Source: Trichosphaerium sp. ATCC 40318 (taxonomy: Eukaryota > Discosea > Flabellinia > Trichosidae). From it: a DNA stretch of 64,000 bases. The notes beneath the pieces are model-generated. The model ran no database searches. It worked only from the letters and a program-made list of their open reading frames with translations, and was not told where the DNA came from. Of the stretch, positions 1-11,373 are shown piece after piece. Location of the stretch: NCBI GenBank assembly GCA_038496445.1, contig JALMLS010000210.1:1-64000 (forward strand), written 5' to 3'. Numbering within the stretch: position 1 is the first letter of the stretch; every line of letters starts with the position of its first letter. Position numbers and translations under genes: made by a program.

Positions 1-141
1 AAACTGGATAATTCATTCGTTGAGTATGCAACTGTACTGTCATCGTCTATAGAAGCTTTAGATGCATCAGATTTGGATAGTGGCTTAGAGTACATCCGGT
101 TTACCTTAACACAGCACTCAAATCACTGTGCCTGTAAATGA
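1..141 (+). CDS. 3' end of an unrecognised gene (partial)
   Basis: Reading from the first base, 46 codons are open and end in TGA at 139-141, without an intron. The peptide is acidic and serine-rich in its first half and ends in NHCACK. The codon run looks coding, but it is too short to place in a family and the 5' part lies outside the window. It could be the last exon of a longer protein or a chance open frame at the window edge. Confidence 0.4.
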   Translation, partial: KLDNSFVEYATVLSSSIEALDASDLDSGLEYIRFTLTQHSNHCACK

Positions 142-531
142 AAAGTAGCTTATCGCATAGCAGGCCATGTTCTATTGCAAACGCCGCGGTATTCGTGCGA
201 TTTGATTGCATGCATTACAAGGTAATTAATACACTACAAAACGGTACTAACGTAAACTAGCACGCGTGGCGTTATCTATAAGGCTACTAAAACAGCTTCT
301 AAAAGAAAGTATGTCTTAAAATGCAAAACGCACTGCACAAATATCGTGGAGGATAACAACCTTTTTCAGAGTGTTTTAAATATCTAAACAATCTCAGAGA
401 GTCTAAAAAAACCAGTTCGCCGCTTTTGACACTTTCCATTTCACTGAAACTACTTTAAAAAATGTTATATTCTAACCTAAGTTTAGGCCCGTGGAGTAGC
501 CATACAAGCCTCCTTTGATTGCAAATATATT
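142..531. other. non-coding stretch
   Basis: About 390 bases with many stops in all frames and no recognisable RNA gene. It separates the end of the first gene from the kinase relic. I see nothing else in it. Confidence 0.5.
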
Positions 532-992
532 TTGAGTCCAGTGAGGACTCTATCTACGTCACGACTCGGATTTTGTGTCATTTTCGCCAGAGCTTCTGGA
601 AATGTGGGTCAGATTGCCACTCTAACTGGCAACACAATAAAGCTCATTTTAGCCAGCGTATTAGTGGCTTTACGAGCACTCCATAAAAGAACATATGTCA
701 TGGGGCTATCAAAGCGTCAAGTGTCATGTATGATGGTAAAATCAAGTTGTCTAATTTTGATGCTGCCGAGCAGCTTGATAATGTTGACTTCCCGGTCTAC
801 ATGAAAAAAAGAAACGGACGATATTATTTCGCTAGCCGCTATGACTAAAGACCTTGCCAGAAGTTCAAGGCACAACTTAACAAAAATGAAAGGAAGGAAC
901 TTTACGGTTTCGTAAAAGCATGTAAAGTGCCAAACCAAACGCCAAACAGATTATTATCGACTCCATTTCTGGTGGACTTTATTGCAAACTGA
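532..992 (+). pseudogene. decayed protein-kinase C-lobe relic (STE20-like)
   Basis: Two overlapping + strand frames together read like the C-lobe of a Ser/Thr kinase. The first frame gives a helix-E-like segment around 640-690 (LVALRALHKRTYV). One base out of phase, the next frame continues as HGAIKASSVMYDGKIKLSNF, matching the catalytic-loop pattern HRDIKxSNIL..DGxVKLSDF. Further on comes FVKACKVPNQTPNRLLSTPF, matching the helix-I pattern FxxxCLxxNPxxRPxxxxLLxHPF. The frame has an in-frame TAA at 846-848 and a one-base shift near 690. The catalytic Asp is absent (HGA instead of HRD), DFG reads NFD, and the middle of the C-lobe is too short. No ATP-binding lobe was found. This is a relic or a very divergent pseudokinase, not an active kinase. 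Confidence 0.55.
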
Positions 993-1201
993 CTTGGTTT
1001 GGTTTCAGGTCAACGTTAACTTTGAAAAAATGTCATCAAATAAAAACTCTTGTACATGTTCTAGCTACTTATTTTTCTGAATTGTGAAGAGTACAAATCT
1101 TGCGTTATGGTCTTAACATGAATGTAATAACGTCAACAAATTTAATGAGTTGGAGCATTTATATTTACAGTCAGTATGCTCGGTAATTGGTAAAATCCTT
1201 T

Positions 1202-4200
1202 TTATAAGTTGTTGTCGGCTTCTTGTTCTTTGTCTGATGGTGTCTTTTTAGGACCAATCTATTCAATTACATTAGAAATAATAACTTTTAATACTGTATA
1301 AAACGTACCAAAGAGAGTACTACAGGAAGTAACACTAGAGCATGCAATACACCCAAAAGTGTTATGCTGAAAAATTGACGGAAGAAAACTTGAAAGATGA
1401 ACGACTTCGAAAACGCTAGTACAAGTACAGCTAAAAATGTTGATACAGCGCCATTCAATACTGCTCCGCCAACATCAACAAGCTTTAAAAACACCAAGAG
1501 TTAGCAAATAAAACAGCAAAGACACTTAAAATCAAAACGAGTAAAAAAAGAAACAAAAAAGAATACTTACTGCTTTGTAAATCCTTTCATCATTGCTTCC
1601 ACTCTCTTGTAGGTACGCATGGCCAATATGAGTTGAATAATCGACTGCAATACCAACCGCAAGAACCAAGTTAATAACGGACACCTAAACCCACGTGGGT
1701 CAGCACAAAACACAAAAATGTTGTAAATTGTTTTTCGAATACGTACAACGTCTAGATTGATACTCCATAGCCACATGACACCAAAAATATCGATAAGAGT
1801 CATCAACACACAAACAAATACAGTCTAGGAAAAAAAATGAGCTACTTTGCAAATCTCGAAGTGTTTTGTTTCCTTGTACGCACTACTGACACAAAAAGGT
1901 TTCCTAGTAGTAGAACAGTGACTATGAATACCGCTGCAAGTGCTAGTAAGAGATTGACAAGAATCTCTCTTTGGATGATGGCATATTGATCAAACTCCAA
2001 AAAGCTGAAAGAGTAAGGGTATGCATGAAGTCCTGAGTTGTCCACTGTGTTTCTGATACTTCTTGTAGCATCTACTTGATCAAGTGCTTTAGTAAGTGCA
2101 ATCAATCTAGAGTACATCCTAGAAGCACGAATAGCTGTTTGAGAACCTGAATAAAGTCAGAAATCATGAAACTTGCAGTACATTATTTGTTTTCTAGTAC
2201 ATACCATTTTGGAACGTGATGTCATTGCTGTATCTTGCTCCTTCTGTCAAAAGCCAAGAGCTGAGTGTGGAGTGCCATGTTTCGGTATCATTTGGGGCTT
2301 GATTCGTACGATTAAGGTAGCCTTCGAAATCTATAAACCATCCAGTAACAGCTAAAAAAAACCATTTAGTTGTTGATCTTTGTACAAGAGGCTAGTCGTA
2401 CATGATTCGACAAACTCGTTCGAATTGACTTCTTCTATCATCCCCAGAACCCTGTCCTTCATTTCAAAATGATCAAACTCTCTGGTGACAAGAAAAATTG
2501 GTACTCTGTCATCTTGGAAGAACGAATCTTCTACCTCAGAGTATTCTAAAAAACAGTCTTAGAACCAGACAAGGTCGAAAGCCAAAAAAACGTACCTAAA
2601 GCATAAGAATCACTTGGCAAGAAAAATACAGGATCGAACTCAGGTTGTGTTTGGATGACACCGTAAATACCAATACCCAAAAATACAATGAACACGAAAA
2701 TCTGTGAAAGACTATTAGGAAAAATATCTGGTGTGACAGAAGAAAAAGCTGACGTACAACGATAACTTTGGCGATGTTCCACTTTAATAGGTATTCAGCG
2801 TAATAATGCCAAACTCGTCCGACGAAAGTCTCTAATTTGCCTGCTTTCTTTTCTTCTTCAGAAGGCTTATTAACACTGCAACAACAACATTCTCTCCTGC
2901 GGCCTTTCTGGCGACGTGTATCAAGTGCCAAAATGGCTGTGAATAGTGTAACTTGAAGCAAGTATACTAGAGCCACACCAATAGATGCGTATTTACAGAA
3001 TGAACTGAGAGCAGGTAATACAGTAATACTACCAATAGCAAACGCAAGTAAATCGGTCAATGATGTTACAGTAACTAAATTGTGAGTAAGCACAAAACAT
3101 CAACTCCAAAACTCAAAACGTACTTGCTGCACCAGCAGAGCTAAGCGCTGAAGCAACGCGCTTTACACTTGAATCTTTTGGGTTTGTACGATCCAATGCG
3201 TTTACGCTAAAGAAAGTTAGTACTGGTAGAGTTAAGCAAAGGTTAAAAAAAGAACTGGAAAAAAAGCTAAACTAGAAAATCAAAGTGTTGATGACGTACA
3301 TGATGAACATATCATCTACACCAATACCAAGTAACAAAAAAGGTAATACAGATTGTACAGGTGCGTAGAAAAAGCCCATGGCAGATGCAAGACCAAAAGA
3401 TCCACCAACACCCATGCCAATAGACAAGATACCACACAAAGGTACGACAACTGAGAAAAAAGTAAGAAAATTGTACCGAATCAAACTCCGAGAGATGTAC
3501 CTCGTGTCTTAACTGTATGTAGTTTTGTGAACATGAGAAGGACATATGATATGATCAAGAAATATCCAATACCCAAAAGTTGTAGATCTCCACTTAGAGC
3601 ATTAGAAAACTCATCACCAAATGATTTCTACAAAAAAAAAATTAGTAGGCGATGTTGAAATAAAAAACACGTGCCTCAGCGTTTGTAAATAGTTCAAAAT
3701 TTTCAAAGTTTACGTTCAAGGTAAGCGCAAGGAAAACATCTTCTTCCCAGGTTGTCGCTGGTAAATCTACAAAATCGCCATTCTGAAAAACCTCCCTGTT
3801 CTCAAGTGTGTACGAAAAGAAAAGTGCTCTACCGCTAGCACGACCGTTTTCCTCAGTGTAGCCACTAATCAAAGCCTTTAAGTCAGTATCATTGACTACA
3901 GCATTGGCAACACTTTGTTGGACATCTGGATCATTATTTAAAGCGATCTCATCGAAATCCCAGACGGACTAAAAAATATTAAAAAATTCATTGAAGACTT
4001 AAAAAAAAATCATAGGTCGGTTTTTGATCCCACCAAAAAAAAAACGTACCAGTATTGATCTTAGGATACAATTATAGAAAGAGTCTTTTAAACAAAGAGA
4101 AGTAAAATTCCACTGTTCGCCTTCCACCTATTTTATTGTGAGTTGTTTCTAACGTGTCTAACGTACTACAGAAGTAGAATGTATGGTTGTTTTTACGTAC

Positions 4201-4599
4201 TGTGATTGTCGTATTCACGATTTTGTCATGCAACTCCAGAAGCTCTAAAAGGGCGGCTTTATTGATCACATTTGTTCCAGTCGCTATATACTCCTCGAAT
4301 CTTGGCGCTCTGTTGAAATTACTCCGGAAATCGCCTAAAGTTAAAACTGCTTCGCTATGGTGTCTTAGAAAAGCAAAATAAACACGCACATACCTGTTAC
4401 CAGGTACCCAGAGTCTCTCTTCTCGATTCTCTTGTTCAAAGTTAATAAACCCAATCATCAACGCTCCAACCAATGCAAAACTCAATACGATAACCAATAT
4501 AGGATGCTCTGCATCAAATTTGCCGACTTGGTAGAAAAACCATTGAACGCCTTTCTCAGACTTCTTGGCAGCATAATTTACGAACCCACACTTCTTCAT
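1202..4599 (-). CDS. Patched-domain (PTCHD/NPC1-type) sterol-sensing membrane protein
   Basis: A multi-pass membrane protein of the RND/Patched superfamily, predicted to move or sense sterol-like lipids. The start at 4599 gives a short cytoplasmic N-terminus and a first membrane helix near residues 33-52 (HPILVIVLSFALVGALMIGF). A large extracellular loop follows, then a sterol-sensing block containing VLPFLLLGIGVDDMFI (around 3330), the family signature. A second half has the matching helices, including GIAVDYSTH near 1640. The last intron is clear: donor GTACG at about 1310, acceptor before ATTGGTCCT, joining LSL to IGPKKTPSDKEQEADNNL and the stop at 1202-1204. About ten short introns interrupt it. 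Overall length, roughly 850 residues, fits PTCHD3-like members better than full Patched (about 1,400). Confidence 0.85.
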
Positions 4600-5475
4600 T
4601 GCGGCGAGTGGTGCTTCTTGTGTTAGTTATGGAGAAATGACTTTTGAATACCGCCGAAAGACCGAAAACACTCTTAAACGGTACCCTTAACAACGTTATA
4701 TACGTGTTAGGTTAATATAAGCCACGGTTATTTTTCTCCGCGTACTATGTTACGACACATGTTCAACGAAAATTTTCGGACAAGTACAAAAAAATAAAGC
4801 CGGTTTAGAACAATTTGGTAAACTTGTCAGTATGACTGTAATGCCATTGTGGTGTTTAGTACGCCGGATGCAAAAAACACCGGAACCGGCGTTTTCCTTT
4901 GTAAAAGTGGCGGAATACTATTGCTCGTTTTACAACGTCACGGGCTCGAAAAATCCGTTACATACACGTCGCAGGGTAAACAAACAATAGAACTAGTGGA
5001 GCTATTCTTGAATTCAATGCGTACATGCATGGAAAAATTCTCAAAATTACGATACAAAAAAAACGTGATTTTTCCGGTTGAAATGCATAGAATGAACAGA
5101 AAGTGGGTGCATGTAATTTTTTACAAATCTAGAATTATACATTCAATACTTTGGAAGATACTGAGACAGGTATTTATTCACAAGCGTCAGCCACAAGTTC
5201 GAGTTTTTGAGATAGAAAAAAGTTTGCATTTTGAAATCGAAATATCTCCTTGATAGTGTCTTGCTATATGGAAGATCAGCACAAGATCCCCACATGAACA
5301 ATCATATCTTTTGAAAAGCCTCCGCCCCACCCGTTGAATAATATTCATTTCCAGGCGAGTACATCTCAGGCATTGTTCCAAAACGCAACGCTCTCTTAGT
5401 TTTTTTTGTATTTTTTTTTGAACTTGTGGCTCTGACTGAGGATTTTCTCGTCCTCCTCTATCTCTAATCTTTGTA
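4600..5475. other. intergenic, with an unsupported open frame
   Basis: Between two minus-strand genes. A 134-codon + strand frame at 4849-5253 is open, rich in basic and hydrophobic residues, and resembles no family I know. It has no obvious splice partners and is probably chance. The first 200 bases are likely the promoter of the Patched-domain gene. Confidence 0.35.
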
Positions 5476-6408
5476 TTATCCTTTCACAGCCTTCTCTGCT
5501 GCTTCTAGAATATCTTCATTCTTTGGTGTATCAATAAAAAAGCCTTGTAAATGAGTATAGCTGGTTTTTGGACCAGGTCCAAAAACAAAAGTTCCACCGA
5601 GAAAACTAAGAATATTAGAATCTCAAAAAACGTGGTACAATACGTACGGATCTGAACCATTCATGTTCCCTTTAGGAATACTTCCACCAAGCTCAGCTTT
5701 TAAAGCTTTATTCAGTCTACCTAGTTTAGGATACTTCCATACTATAGAATAAAGGTAAGCTTGGCGATCAAGATAAAAGTTATTACGAGATAAAGTCTTT
5801 CGAAAACTTTCGCATTTCTCCGCGAAACTCTGTTTAAACTGTTGTTCTTACCTTTCATTAGATCTACAAGTCCACCGGCTTTTTGAGCTTGAGCGCCCAA
5901 GGCCTTGTGTAAGGCGTAGTCGTTGGCAAGAAATGCTCGACCAGGCCAAATATTTGTTTGAACGAACTCGGCTGCGCCAAGGTCAGTGCCAAAGACACCT
6001 AGTTTTCTGTTATTGATCGTTCGGAATTAAATTGTTTCTATGGATCATCAAAATGCCAGCATATTGTTAAACATAATGTGAAAACGCGTACCAATGAGTT
6101 CTACACCAAGTTCTTCGAGTTTGGGTTGTATTTGTGCTAAAACGGCTGCTTCGCCTCTGGTCCACTGTCACCCAGATCTACGTGAACGTTAACGCCACAT
6201 ACAGTGCTTGAAGTAGGATTACCTTCGAAACAACCTTAAAACTATTGGTTTTTCACCGTACAAACTCTCTAGCGTGCAGTTTTCGCCATTAGAGCCATCC
6301 TTTATTGTAAGATAAGTATAGCAATAACGATCGATAAATAACCTCTTTAGAGAGCTCTGTGAGCTCAACATTAGCAATTTGGTCAAAGAAATCGCTCTTC
6401 TCCGCCAT
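5476..6408 (-). CDS. peroxiredoxin-like 2 (PRXL2/FAM213-type) protein
   Basis: A thioredoxin-fold, peroxiredoxin-like 2 family protein. The start ATG at 6408 opens MAEKSDFFDQIANVELTELS. Exons then give CTLESLYGEKPIVLRLFRR, EAAVLAQIQPKLEELGVELI, LGVFGTDLGAAEFVQTNIWP, NKALKAELGGSIPKGNMNG and LGGTFVFGPGPKTSYTHLQG, ending in EAAEKAVKG at the TAA 5476-5478. The order and spacing match PRXL2 proteins (beta strand, helix with QPKLEELGV, then GGTFVxGPG). Odd point: family members normally carry a Cys motif (GCxxCR) between the FRR strand and EAAVL. My best splice path joins FRR directly to GEAAVL, so the redox cysteines appear missing. A different splice choice around 6180-6240 could restore sequence there. 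Exon joins in that region are the weakest part of the model. Confidence 0.7.
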
Positions 6409-6716
6409 GTTTGGATGATTGAAGTGTTTTTTGATTTATGTGCTGAACTTAAAACGTTAATCCGAATTAATGAGTATTCTGGTAGCGTACTCAGTTTATA
6501 TGTGTCTCAGTATTTATTTTAACCATACTTGTCTTAATTGACTATGTTGCCCCAAAATGTTCAGTATTTTTCTAGTACAACGGAATAGCATCACCAATTT
6601 ACATTAATAATTAAACGCATAGTTGTTAGAAATCAAAAAGTGTAGTCTTCTGTCATATACAATCAACTTCTGTCTATTGCATTATAACCGCACAACAGTA
6701 CGTATACGATATACAG

Positions 6717-8609
6717 ATGAACACGCCGCCACGACCGTACAGAAAGCACTCAGCTCGTAAAAGCGAGCGTAAAAAACGCGTCATCAAGGTGGGTAGTTCA
6801 TTTCGCGCGCAGTTAGATCAAAAACTAACTCCAAAAAGGCGACAGATTACCGAACGTTGCGAAATAACGCTGCGCCGCAGTTACGATTCGTTACAGATGA
6901 AGAAGCCGATGATTGGTGGCAAGCCGCTTCACTTGTACGCCTGTTCGACTTTTTTGAGTTTTTGCGCTAGTTACGTATTTACAACGTGTAGGGTAACGTA
7001 GCTTCAGTCAAGGATGTAATAACAGCGCTTCAGAAGCGACAAGCTTTATCTTACTTTGAAAAGTGCACGCTACGGTACTACGTAGGTACGTACAACGCTG
7101 ATCCTCATTTTTAAACCGCTTATCATGCTCACTTTCAGAGAAGATCACAGACGGACAAAGCAACTAGAAAAATCCAAGTTTATAACGTTCGTTGCAGCGT
7201 TTGGCGATTTGGACACTTATTTGCAAAACGTATAACAGAAAGAAAAACCAAAAATGAAATATTAAATAGTGAATTAGGCTTGTGCACTTTTTGACGAACG
7301 TTGCTTTGTTGGACATCTCAATGCTGCTGATGCAAGTCTTATATTAAAAGGACAACCTCTTGGTACCTTCTTGGTTCGATTCAGTGCTTCAGACCAGCAC
7401 CTAAGCGCAAGCACGTGAAAGACATGTGTTTTCTTTTTTTTTTTTTGCGCTTTTTATTTTTTTTTTTGGGTTACAACGAGCGGTGGATGTCTGATTTTTT
7501 GGTTGTAGGTTATATTGATGGAAGCGCACGCGTGAACCATTTGAAAATTTTTTTGAGAAAAGGGAAGTTTACTATCCGTACGGGAGAGGTTTTTGCGAAA
7601 CTATACGCTGTCTTGAACCACTACAGAAGCTACTTGCGTTTCGAGTACAGGATGGGACTATTACTTAAACACAGGTACGTATTGTGACCACCCTATGTTG
7701 TTTAAGATTATGTTATCTCGTTATTAACGAATTGTAAGATATTTTGTTGTTGATTGTAATCAACGACAAGCTCAGCTCATATTGGCCAAGAAAAAAGTAG
7801 GAAGGTATGATAAATAAGATCATTGATGGTTAACACACCGTACTTACTTTTTTAGTTTTTTGTTTCGTCTTGGCAAGGTGCCCTGTAATATTGTACTAAG
7901 TTACAAAGTTAATGAAAATGAAATAATTCATCAAAACTTGCCCATGACAGAGAGTAGAGGTTCCCTGAAGTTTCATTTCGGTGAGCACAAGCATGATAGT
8001 CTTATTGATATAATGCGGACACATTCAAATGAATTAAAGTACCCTCAAGAGATTGGTGCACGGATGCCAATACGCACGTGTTTCTGCCTACGTTTGACTA
8101 ACTTTTATCAGAAATAAGCAAGCTCCGTGAGTATGCGATGTATGGTACTGATTTAGAGATGGAAATCTCAGCGCTAGAAGTACCTGCCTGGCTTGGTGCT
8201 ACTGATAATACAACAATGCTACGTGCGGTAGAGACATTGTTGTTATTGTGTTCTGAACGAGGTACACTAAAAATTTTATTTATGTATTAAGCTATCTTGT
8301 ACTTACTTAATATGCCTAGAAATGCAGAATATTATTGCCGACCATAATAGAATGGATTTTATAATATCGTTGCTTGAAGGAGAACACAGTCCTGACCCAG
8401 AAGTAGCAAAGAACTGCAGAAAACTAGTACAAGTCTTTCAACAAAATGGTAAAATATTTTCTTTTTCGTTTCGAACTTAACATTTTACGCTAGCCAAACT
8501 TAAAGAAAAGCTTAAAACAGAGTCACCTGTAAAGCAGTTAAAGTCACCTAGAGGTTCACTATGTAAAAAGACATTAATACGAAATGCAACGAAGTACACA
8601 AAAGTATAA
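6717..8609 (+). CDS. tandem SH2-domain protein with armadillo-like tail
   Basis: A probable phosphotyrosine-binding adaptor. The first SH2 domain (about 7290-7670) has GQPLGTFLVRFSASD, with the phosphotyrosine-binding Arg of strand B, and later KGKFTIRTGEVFAKLYAVLN. The second (about 7770-8070) has VGSFLFRLGK, created by splicing GGAAG to TTTTTTG, followed by NIVLSYKVNENEIIHQNL and HKHDSLIDIMRTHSNEL, again with the key Arg. After the SH2 pair, exons encode MLRAVETLLLLCSER and MDFIISLLEGEHSPDPEVAK, which look like armadillo helices. A basic tail ends at TAA 8607-8609. The N-terminus is very basic. No kinase or phosphatase domain is present. Two joins are unsatisfactory: the middle of SH2-1 needs a GC-AG intron, and the 5' part near 6900-7080 switches frame. 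Confidence 0.6.
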
Positions 8610-9089
8610 AACAAAAAACCTCAACAAGACGGCTTTGTTTTATTGGCCAAGTGTAACTATTGTGTAAATAAATAACAACGAAGCAAACATTTTTTTAATG
8701 ATAAATGTCAAAAACCGGTTTGGTACCCTTTTTACTGTGTTTAACTTAAAATCTTAGGCATTCTTATATCATCGAAGCCCTACCCGCAACTAAAGCTATA
8801 CACATACGCTGCGCATCAAGGAAAAGGCACGGCAGAGTACATTCATAATTTCAGAATTCTACACCGAAGCTGGAAAAAAACGGACCTTTCAATGATACAA
8901 TAATCTGGGATAGGCGAAATACAATCGACGCTTATGGATGCTAAGCAAGCTAGGATGTCAAAGTAAATTCGCAACAAATGGTTTTAAAAGTTGTCACGTG
9001 ATATTATAGTGAAGTTAGAATAAAAGCGGAATCAAAAAAGAAACAATACGGTTTGTTTAATACTTACATTATACACATAAGTCATACAA
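8610..9089. other. intergenic
   Basis: Convergent 3' flanks of the SH2 gene and the F-box/MORN gene. It contains a TCACGTGA palindrome at about 8994-9001. No further structure seen. Confidence 0.5.
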
Positions 9090-9933
9090 CTAAGTATTTA
9101 TCAACAGCCCGTTTCTTTGCCATCTCTTCCACACTTGCGTTTTACTGTCAATGTTAGTAGTATGTGCCATTTGTTGGCCATTGTCATACCACATCTTGTA
9201 CTCTCCTATCGTCTTACCTTCGCTATAAAAGCCCTCCTTCGACATTTGACCATTTTCGTACCAATTATAACTCTTTCCTTCTTTACGATCTTTTACGTAA
9301 TAATCGCTCGCTTTTAATTGCCCACTTGGATACCACTCCTTGTACTCACCTCCCAATTTACCATCAACATAATGACTACACTTACGCAGTTTACCATTGT
9401 GGTACCAATGTTTACACTCACCATCTAGTTCCCCATTGACATAACGAGCTGTACAACTCAACTTACCATTATCATGCCATGTACAACTATCTACCAGTTC
9501 ACCATTAAAGTAGTTAGCCTTTTCCCACATTAATCCATTTTCATGATAGGCTGTGTACTCTCCGTCAAGGTTACCTTCAACATAAAAACATAGCTCTTCT
9601 AACTGGCCGCTAGAGTACCACAGCTTGTTCTCTCCATGGAGTTTTCCGTGTGAAAAAGTCTGCTGCTGAACAAGGTGCCGTGTAAAGCAATTTTCACGCA
9701 GCCATTTTCCGTGTTTTCTCAGCTCCCCATCGAATCTTGTTGTAGTTGCAGTGCGCTTGGATAGCTCTGGCCACTTTTGGCGTACTTCTATGTCTAAATA
9801 TATTATATCAAGCTGTAGCTCAAACGGAAGGCGTAAAAGACCGTTTTGTAAAGAAATTTCGACACCTAACTATTTTTCTAGTTAGACACTTCGAAATAGT
9901 ATTTTTACGCGGTACGTTGCCTTGTAATGCCAT
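9090..9933 (-). CDS. F-box / MORN_2-repeat protein, copy 1
   Basis: A likely substrate receptor of an SCF ubiquitin ligase. Exon 1 is only six codons (9916-9933, MALQGN). A 46-nt intron (9870-9915, GTACCG..TAG) leads to one long exon. That exon starts with an F-box-like helix set (LRLPFELQLDIIYLDIEVRQ, then KWPELSKRTATTTRFDGEL). About nine MORN_2-type repeats of roughly 23 residues follow, with consensus Y.NGKL.GEYK.WY.NGQL, for example DGECKHWYHNGKL and GGEYKEWYPSGQL. The reading frame is intact to the stop at 9090. The same layout occurs in copies at 29779-30652 and 61709-62794, but this is the most diverged copy. MORN_2 repeats are also typical of bacterial YwqK-like proteins and of some giant-virus proteins. 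The F-box assignment rests on pattern and position, so it is an inference. Confidence 0.75.
9848..9898. repeat. imperfect palindrome overlapping the intron of F-box/MORN copy 1
   Basis: The left arm (AATTTCGACACCTAACTA) and the right arm (TAGTTAGACACTTCGAAAT) are nearly complementary and flank TTTTTC. The structure straddles the exon 2 acceptor, so it could fold in the pre-mRNA. It may be chance or the trace of a small inverted duplication. Confidence 0.45.
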
Positions 9934-10123
9934 CCAAGCTAAATAAAACGAAGCGTGTTCGTTTGTAGATTAAAACCCTTTAAGACGGACGTAAATCGCT
10001 TTTTTTACAGCGCAGAACACCTAACACTCTTGCTTGTATCAAAATAAAAGAGTATTTTTTTGACAAAAAGAACGGGTCACTGTAACCAAATTTACAGTTG
10101 GCTTGCCCTGGACCGAAATACAA

Positions 10124-10510
10124 CTATGGAGGACGTAGGCGAGGGGTTACACTTTGTTTACAAATATTTTGTGCACTTGAATTCTTCGAAATCATTTTGT
10201 GTGTTTCTTGAACGCTGTTTACAGTTGATAGTAACATAAGCAGTAGGGTGAGCAGTGCCATGAGAGTCCATTGGCGCGAATTGCTGTTAAGGGTTTTTGT
10301 TTGTTTTTTGTTATTCCTGCTCGTTTTTTGTGGAATCGTACGTAGCCTGAACGACCTTGCTATTATCTGGGCACCCGCCCAACCAATAACTTCGCAACAA
10401 GCTTGAAGCACCAATACTTCGCCATCGCCACCGTGTAACATCTCTGCCGTTAACCAATCGTTACCGTTGCCCAGGGTACACCAAACGAGGAGGTGTGTTA
10501 CGTCGTACCC
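10124..10510 (-). CDS. possible unrecognised gene (minus strand)
   Basis: A coding-like minus-strand stretch reads VWCTLGNGNDWLTAEM, then VLVLQACCEVIGWAGAQIIA, up to a GTACGA donor-like site near 10350. After a possible intron it continues with a hydrophobic run (MALLTLLLMLLSTV) and a short polar tail. I do not recognise the family. It could be two exons of a small membrane protein or a chance open frame. Confidence 0.3.
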   Translation of the reverse strand, partial: GYDVTHLLVWCTLGNGNDWLTAEMLHGGDGEVLVLQACCEVIGWAGAQIIARSFRLRTIPQKTSRNNKKQTKTLNSNSRQWTLMALLTLLLMLLSTVNSVQETHKMISKNSSAQNICKQSVTPRLRPP

Positions 10511-11373
10511 CTATTTTTTTGACAGAAAAAACAATAAAAACGATTGACCATTCATTAAAAGTTTGGGAAAATCATAAACAAGAGCGATTGTAGAAGCAAT
10601 TGAAACATTAACACCCTTTGATGATCTTTTGTTATCACGTGATCAAAACGTGATACTTAAGTGAAAACTCCGCGTTTTTTGCACCCTTTTGCACTGTTAA
10701 ACCTTTCTACTTTAGCTCAGATGCTCGATCTTACGTGCACATACAAAGAGGAACCTCGAGAAAAAGGGGCGCTTTGTATTTTTGGAGTTTTGCTTTTTTT
10801 GTTGAAAATAGCTTCTTCTGAAGTAATCAAGTTTCGCAAGGAAGAGTTACAAAGCTGTGTAAAGTTTCAAAAACTTCTCTATGCTCCTCATTGCCTTGCG
10901 TAATAAAAACTTCACTGGTACAGTAGTTCATTATCGCACCATCATCCCAAAAAACGTTCCGTGTTTGAGATTGATCAAAGGTAGCTATGTACTAACTTCA
11001 TCAGTCTACGCAATAAAGTTGTTTCGCCAATACGAATATGCTACTTATAGGCATTAAGAACTTCCTTTAAAAAATGCTGGGTTAGTCTCTGTGCGCAACA
11101 GTACCACGCGTTAATTACAAACCGTGGCAGGAGGGTTTGTGAACCTCGAGATTTTTTACCCCAATATGTTCGAGATGGGTCGTGTTTTCGGTCCGCTATT
11201 ATCGGCCGATATCTATAATGCTCTTCTAAGTACATTTACATAGTATAAACCTTATCCGCCAAGTTAAACTTGCGGACAAGTTTGTGTGATTCGTGTGAAC
11301 AACTCTGCGTTCTAAACACGTAACTTAACCTACTGAAAACAATACAAAAACCAAACAAACAAAAACAAACACG
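10511..11373. other. intergenic upstream of the peroxidase gene
   Basis: An AT-rich region with an ATCACGTGAT palindrome at about 10635-10644. A few short open frames lie on both strands without family resemblance. The bases just before 11374 are an A/C-rich leader. Confidence 0.45.

Noticed and set aside
532-720. Similarity of RASGNVGQIATL to a ribosomal L2/L8 segment
   Set aside because: Only a few residues match and the following frame fits protein-kinase motifs much better.
4849-5253. 134-codon + strand frame as a gene
   Set aside because: No family resemblance, no splice partners and unusual composition; listed only as an unsupported open frame.
9117-9439. + strand frames over the MORN_2 gene
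   Set aside because: Shadows of the repeat-encoding minus strand, whose periodic WY.NGQL pattern is unmistakable.
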